Source of the DNA: DATLYT01 sp035574455
GTDB lineage: Bacteria; Bacteroidota; Ignavibacteria; UBA10030
DNA: 7,238 nt
Direction of reading: 5' to 3'
Assembly (NCBI GenBank): GCA_035574455.1
Contig: DATLYT010000120.1
Coordinates: 1 to 7,238 of the forward strand
The notes beneath the pieces are model-generated. The model was not told the origin of the DNA. It made no database searches and was given only the letters and a program-made list of their open reading frames with translations. Positions 5,402 to 7,238 of the stretch are shown one piece after another (the first letter of the stretch is position 1; each line of letters opens with the position of its first letter). Made by a program: the position numbers and the translations under genes.

Positions 5402-5886
5402 GCGCCGGCCTCTTCACGAATCTCGCGCCGGACACCGGCTTCCGCGCGGCGCCCGATGGAGATCAACCGCTCGTGGGCGTCCGCCCCCAAGGACAACCGA
5501 ACATCGTACCGGTTTGCCGGCAACATTTCCCCCAGCAGCTCCGCCCACTCGATCAACGTGATACCGTCTCCGTACACAAACTCTTCTATACCGATATCGT
5601 AGACTTCTTCGATCGATGCCACGCGATAGAGGTCAAGATGATAGATCAACAGTTCAGCACCGCTCCTGTCTCTACCGCTGTACCGGTTGAGAATCACGAA
5701 CGACGGACTCATGACATGCTCTGTAACTCCGAACGCTTCACACACGCCTTTGACAAACTGCGTCTTGCCCGCGCCGAGCTCGCCCGTGAGCGCAACGACA
5801 TCTCCACGCTGGAGCCGTTCTGCAAACGAACGCGCAACGGCTCGTGTCTCTTCCGCCGAATAAGTCGTATAATGCTGTATCGTCAT
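5398..5886 (-). CDS. tsaE: tRNA t6A37 biosynthesis ATPase TsaE
   Basis: TsaE is the small ATPase that binds the TsaB-TsaD pair and is needed for cycling of t6A synthesis. The 162-residue protein has the Walker A loop GELGAGKT (35-42), SPSF (60-63), the HLDLYR motif (83-88) with the conserved Asp, and IEWAE (112-116) with the family's Glu-Trp pair. The tail from about residue 146 is Arg/Glu/Ala rich and is a little longer than in many homologues. Both junctions are 4-base ATGA overlaps, with porX upstream and tsaB downstream, which indicates one transcript and translational coupling. No Shine-Dalgarno site precedes the ATG, so initiation probably relies on ribosomes finishing porX. Confidence 0.96.
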   Translation of the reverse strand: MTIQHYTTYSAEETRAVARSFAERLQRGDVVALTGELGAGKTQFVKGVCEAFGVTEHVMSPSFVILNRYSGRDRSGAELLIYHLDLYRVASIEEVYDIGIEEFVYGDGITLIEWAELLGEMLPANRYDVRLSLGADAHERLISIGRRAEAGVRREIREEAGA

Positions 5887-7238
5887 TTCGTTGTGAGCTT
5901 GACGAGCGGCAGAATCATTTCTTCCATGGAAATTCCGCCATGCTGAAAGCTGTCGCGGTACTGGTTCAGATATTTGTGGTAATCCGTCGGATAGACGAAG
6001 TAGTAATCTTCTTTCGCGAGGATGTAGTTTGTCGTCACGCCGCCGCGCGGTAGTTTGTAGTCTGCCGGATTCTTCACAAAGACAGCCTGGCGGTCGTCAA
6101 CTTTGAGATTGCGACCGTATTTGTAGCGCAGGTTGGTTGACGCCTCGCGGTCACCAATGACTTTCGAGCCGCGGAGACAGCGAACACTGCCATGGTCGGT
6201 CGTAAGAAGAATCGTCACATTGTCCTGCGTCGACAACGTCTTGAGCATACCGAACAGTGACGAATGGAGGAACCAAGATTGTGTGAGCGACCGATACGCA
6301 GCTTCGTCCGGAGCAATTTCTTTCAGAAGCGCGGAATCCGACCGGCCGTGGGCTAGCATATCGACGAAATTCACCACAATCGCCGTGAGCTTGCTCTTGG
6401 TGTAGGAGAGAATATTGGCCTCCACCTGCCTACCGAACTCTGCGTCAAGAATTTTGACGTACTTCGATTCAGGCTTGAGTTGAATCTTCTTCCGCTCCAG
6501 CAGCTTATCTAATAGCTGGTGCTCGTTGCGATTGCGGCTATTTTCGTCGTCCTCGCCAGCTTGCCAGATTTCAGGAAAACGTTTTTCTAATTCCGCCGGA
6601 AACAAGCCGCTGAAAATTGAGTTTCGCGAATACGGCGTTGCGGTGGGAAGAATGCTGTAATAATAGTCCTTCTGGATGTTGAAATAACTCGTCAAGTGCC
6701 GCTCCATGACGAGCCATTGGTCGAGGCGCAAGCAATCCACGACGATCAGGAAGACTGACGACGAGTTATCCAATTCGGGGAGAACGTAACGTTCGACCAC
6801 CCCATTCGACAGAAGAGGAGCCGAGCCTCGCTGGTCAATCCAATTCCGGTAATTGCGTTCGACAAACTTTCCGAACTCGACATTGCATTCCCGCTTCTGG
6901 TCGAGCAATGTTTGCCGCAGACCGAGCTCGGGGTGTTCATCCAGTTCAAGATCCCAACCTGTCAGTTTGACGTACAGGTCAACCCACCCTTCGTGGTCAA
7001 GCGGGTTCATCAGAGCGAGAGAGATTTGTTGGAACTCCTTCGTATAGTCACGCGAGACATACTCGCTCGTGATCTTCTTGGCCTCGAGAAACTTCTTGCA
7101 CGCCAGCAAGACCTGATTGGGGTTGACCGGCTTCAACAGATAATCGCTGATCTTACTGCCGATCGCTTCCTCCATCAAGCTCTCCGCTTCATTCTTGGTC
7201 ACCATCACCACCGGCAGGTTGGGGGCAACATCTTTCAT
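5883..7238 (-). CDS. porX: PorX-like response regulator with PglZ domain, 5' end beyond window
   Basis: The 451 visible codons lack the N-terminus. The Met at the window edge sits in mid receiver domain and should not be taken as the start. Residues 1-52 are the second half of a response-regulator receiver: LPVVMVTK with the switch Thr (14) and YLLKPVNP with the conserved Lys (36). The phospho-acceptor Asp would lie upstream, outside the window. A helical linker (about 55-155) follows, then a PglZ, alkaline-phosphatase-like domain: VVDCLRLDQW (D168), TATPYSRN (199-206, with the probable nucleophile Thr), VDMLAHGRSD (D293, H297), LTTDHG (D348, H349) and FQHGG (H433). The expected metal-site residues therefore look intact. 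With about 65 missing residues the protein would match PorX, near 518 residues. In Porphyromonas and Flavobacterium, PorX with PorY controls the type IX secretion system and its PglZ domain is reported to be a zinc phosphodiesterase. The role here is inferred by homology. Confidence 0.92.
   Translation of the reverse strand: MKDVAPNLPVVMVTKNEAESLMEEAIGSKISDYLLKPVNPNQVLLACKKFLEAKKITSEYVSRDYTKEFQQISLALMNPLDHEGWVDLYVKLTGWDLELDEHPELGLRQTLLDQKRECNVEFGKFVERNYRNWIDQRGSAPLLSNGVVERYVLPELDNSSSVFLIVVDCLRLDQWLVMERHLTSYFNIQKDYYYSILPTATPYSRNSIFSGLFPAELEKRFPEIWQAGEDDENSRNRNEHQLLDKLLERKKIQLKPESKYVKILDAEFGRQVEANILSYTKSKLTAIVVNFVDMLAHGRSDSALLKEIAPDEAAYRSLTQSWFLHSSLFGMLKTLSTQDNVTILLTTDHGSVRCLRGSKVIGDREASTNLRYKYGRNLKVDDRQAVFVKNPADYKLPRGGVTTNYILAKEDYYFVYPTDYHKYLNQYRDSFQHGGISMEEMILPLVKLTTK

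Overview
The window is a compact stretch of mostly core-genome genes, all on the minus strand, so transcription runs from the right end to the left. I judge it to come from the Chlorobiota/Ignavibacteria side of the Bacteroidota-Chlorobiota group. The reasons are a PorX-type response regulator with a PglZ domain, which is characteristic of that group, and clear Shine-Dalgarno sites before several genes (an AGGAGGT at 979-985 and an AGAGG before tsaB), which typical Bacteroidetes largely lack. Base composition looks mid-range, around 50% G+C. This placement is inference from gene content and is not proven.

Right block (7238 to 3854): a porX-like gene cut by the window edge, then tsaE, tsaB and accD. 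Junctions are tight: 4-base ATGA overlaps at porX/tsaE and tsaE/tsaB, then 12 bases to accD. TsaE and TsaB are partners in making the t6A modification of tRNA. AccD is the carboxyltransferase beta subunit that feeds malonyl-CoA into fatty acid synthesis. Arginase follows accD after 20 bases and probably ends this transcription unit.

Middle: a 231-base gene-free gap (2700-2930) holds two palindromic, REP-like elements. It is followed by panC (pantothenate synthetase) and a translationally coupled monofunctional GlmU-like sugar-nucleotide transferase (GTGA overlap).

Left block: a small exported protein of unknown function looks beta-rich. It has its own TTGACA-N17-TACCAT promoter, whose -35 box overlaps the stop codon of the upstream gene, a strong ribosome binding site and an intrinsic terminator, so it appears to be a single-gene unit. 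After the terminator comes the start of a membrane-anchored LytR_C-domain protein, cut by the left edge.

I see no CRISPR array, rRNA, tRNA, insertion sequence or defence system. The least explained items are the small exported protein with its own regulation, the REP-like palindromes, and a homopolymer run at the arginase 3' end that opens a 43-codon -1 frame.
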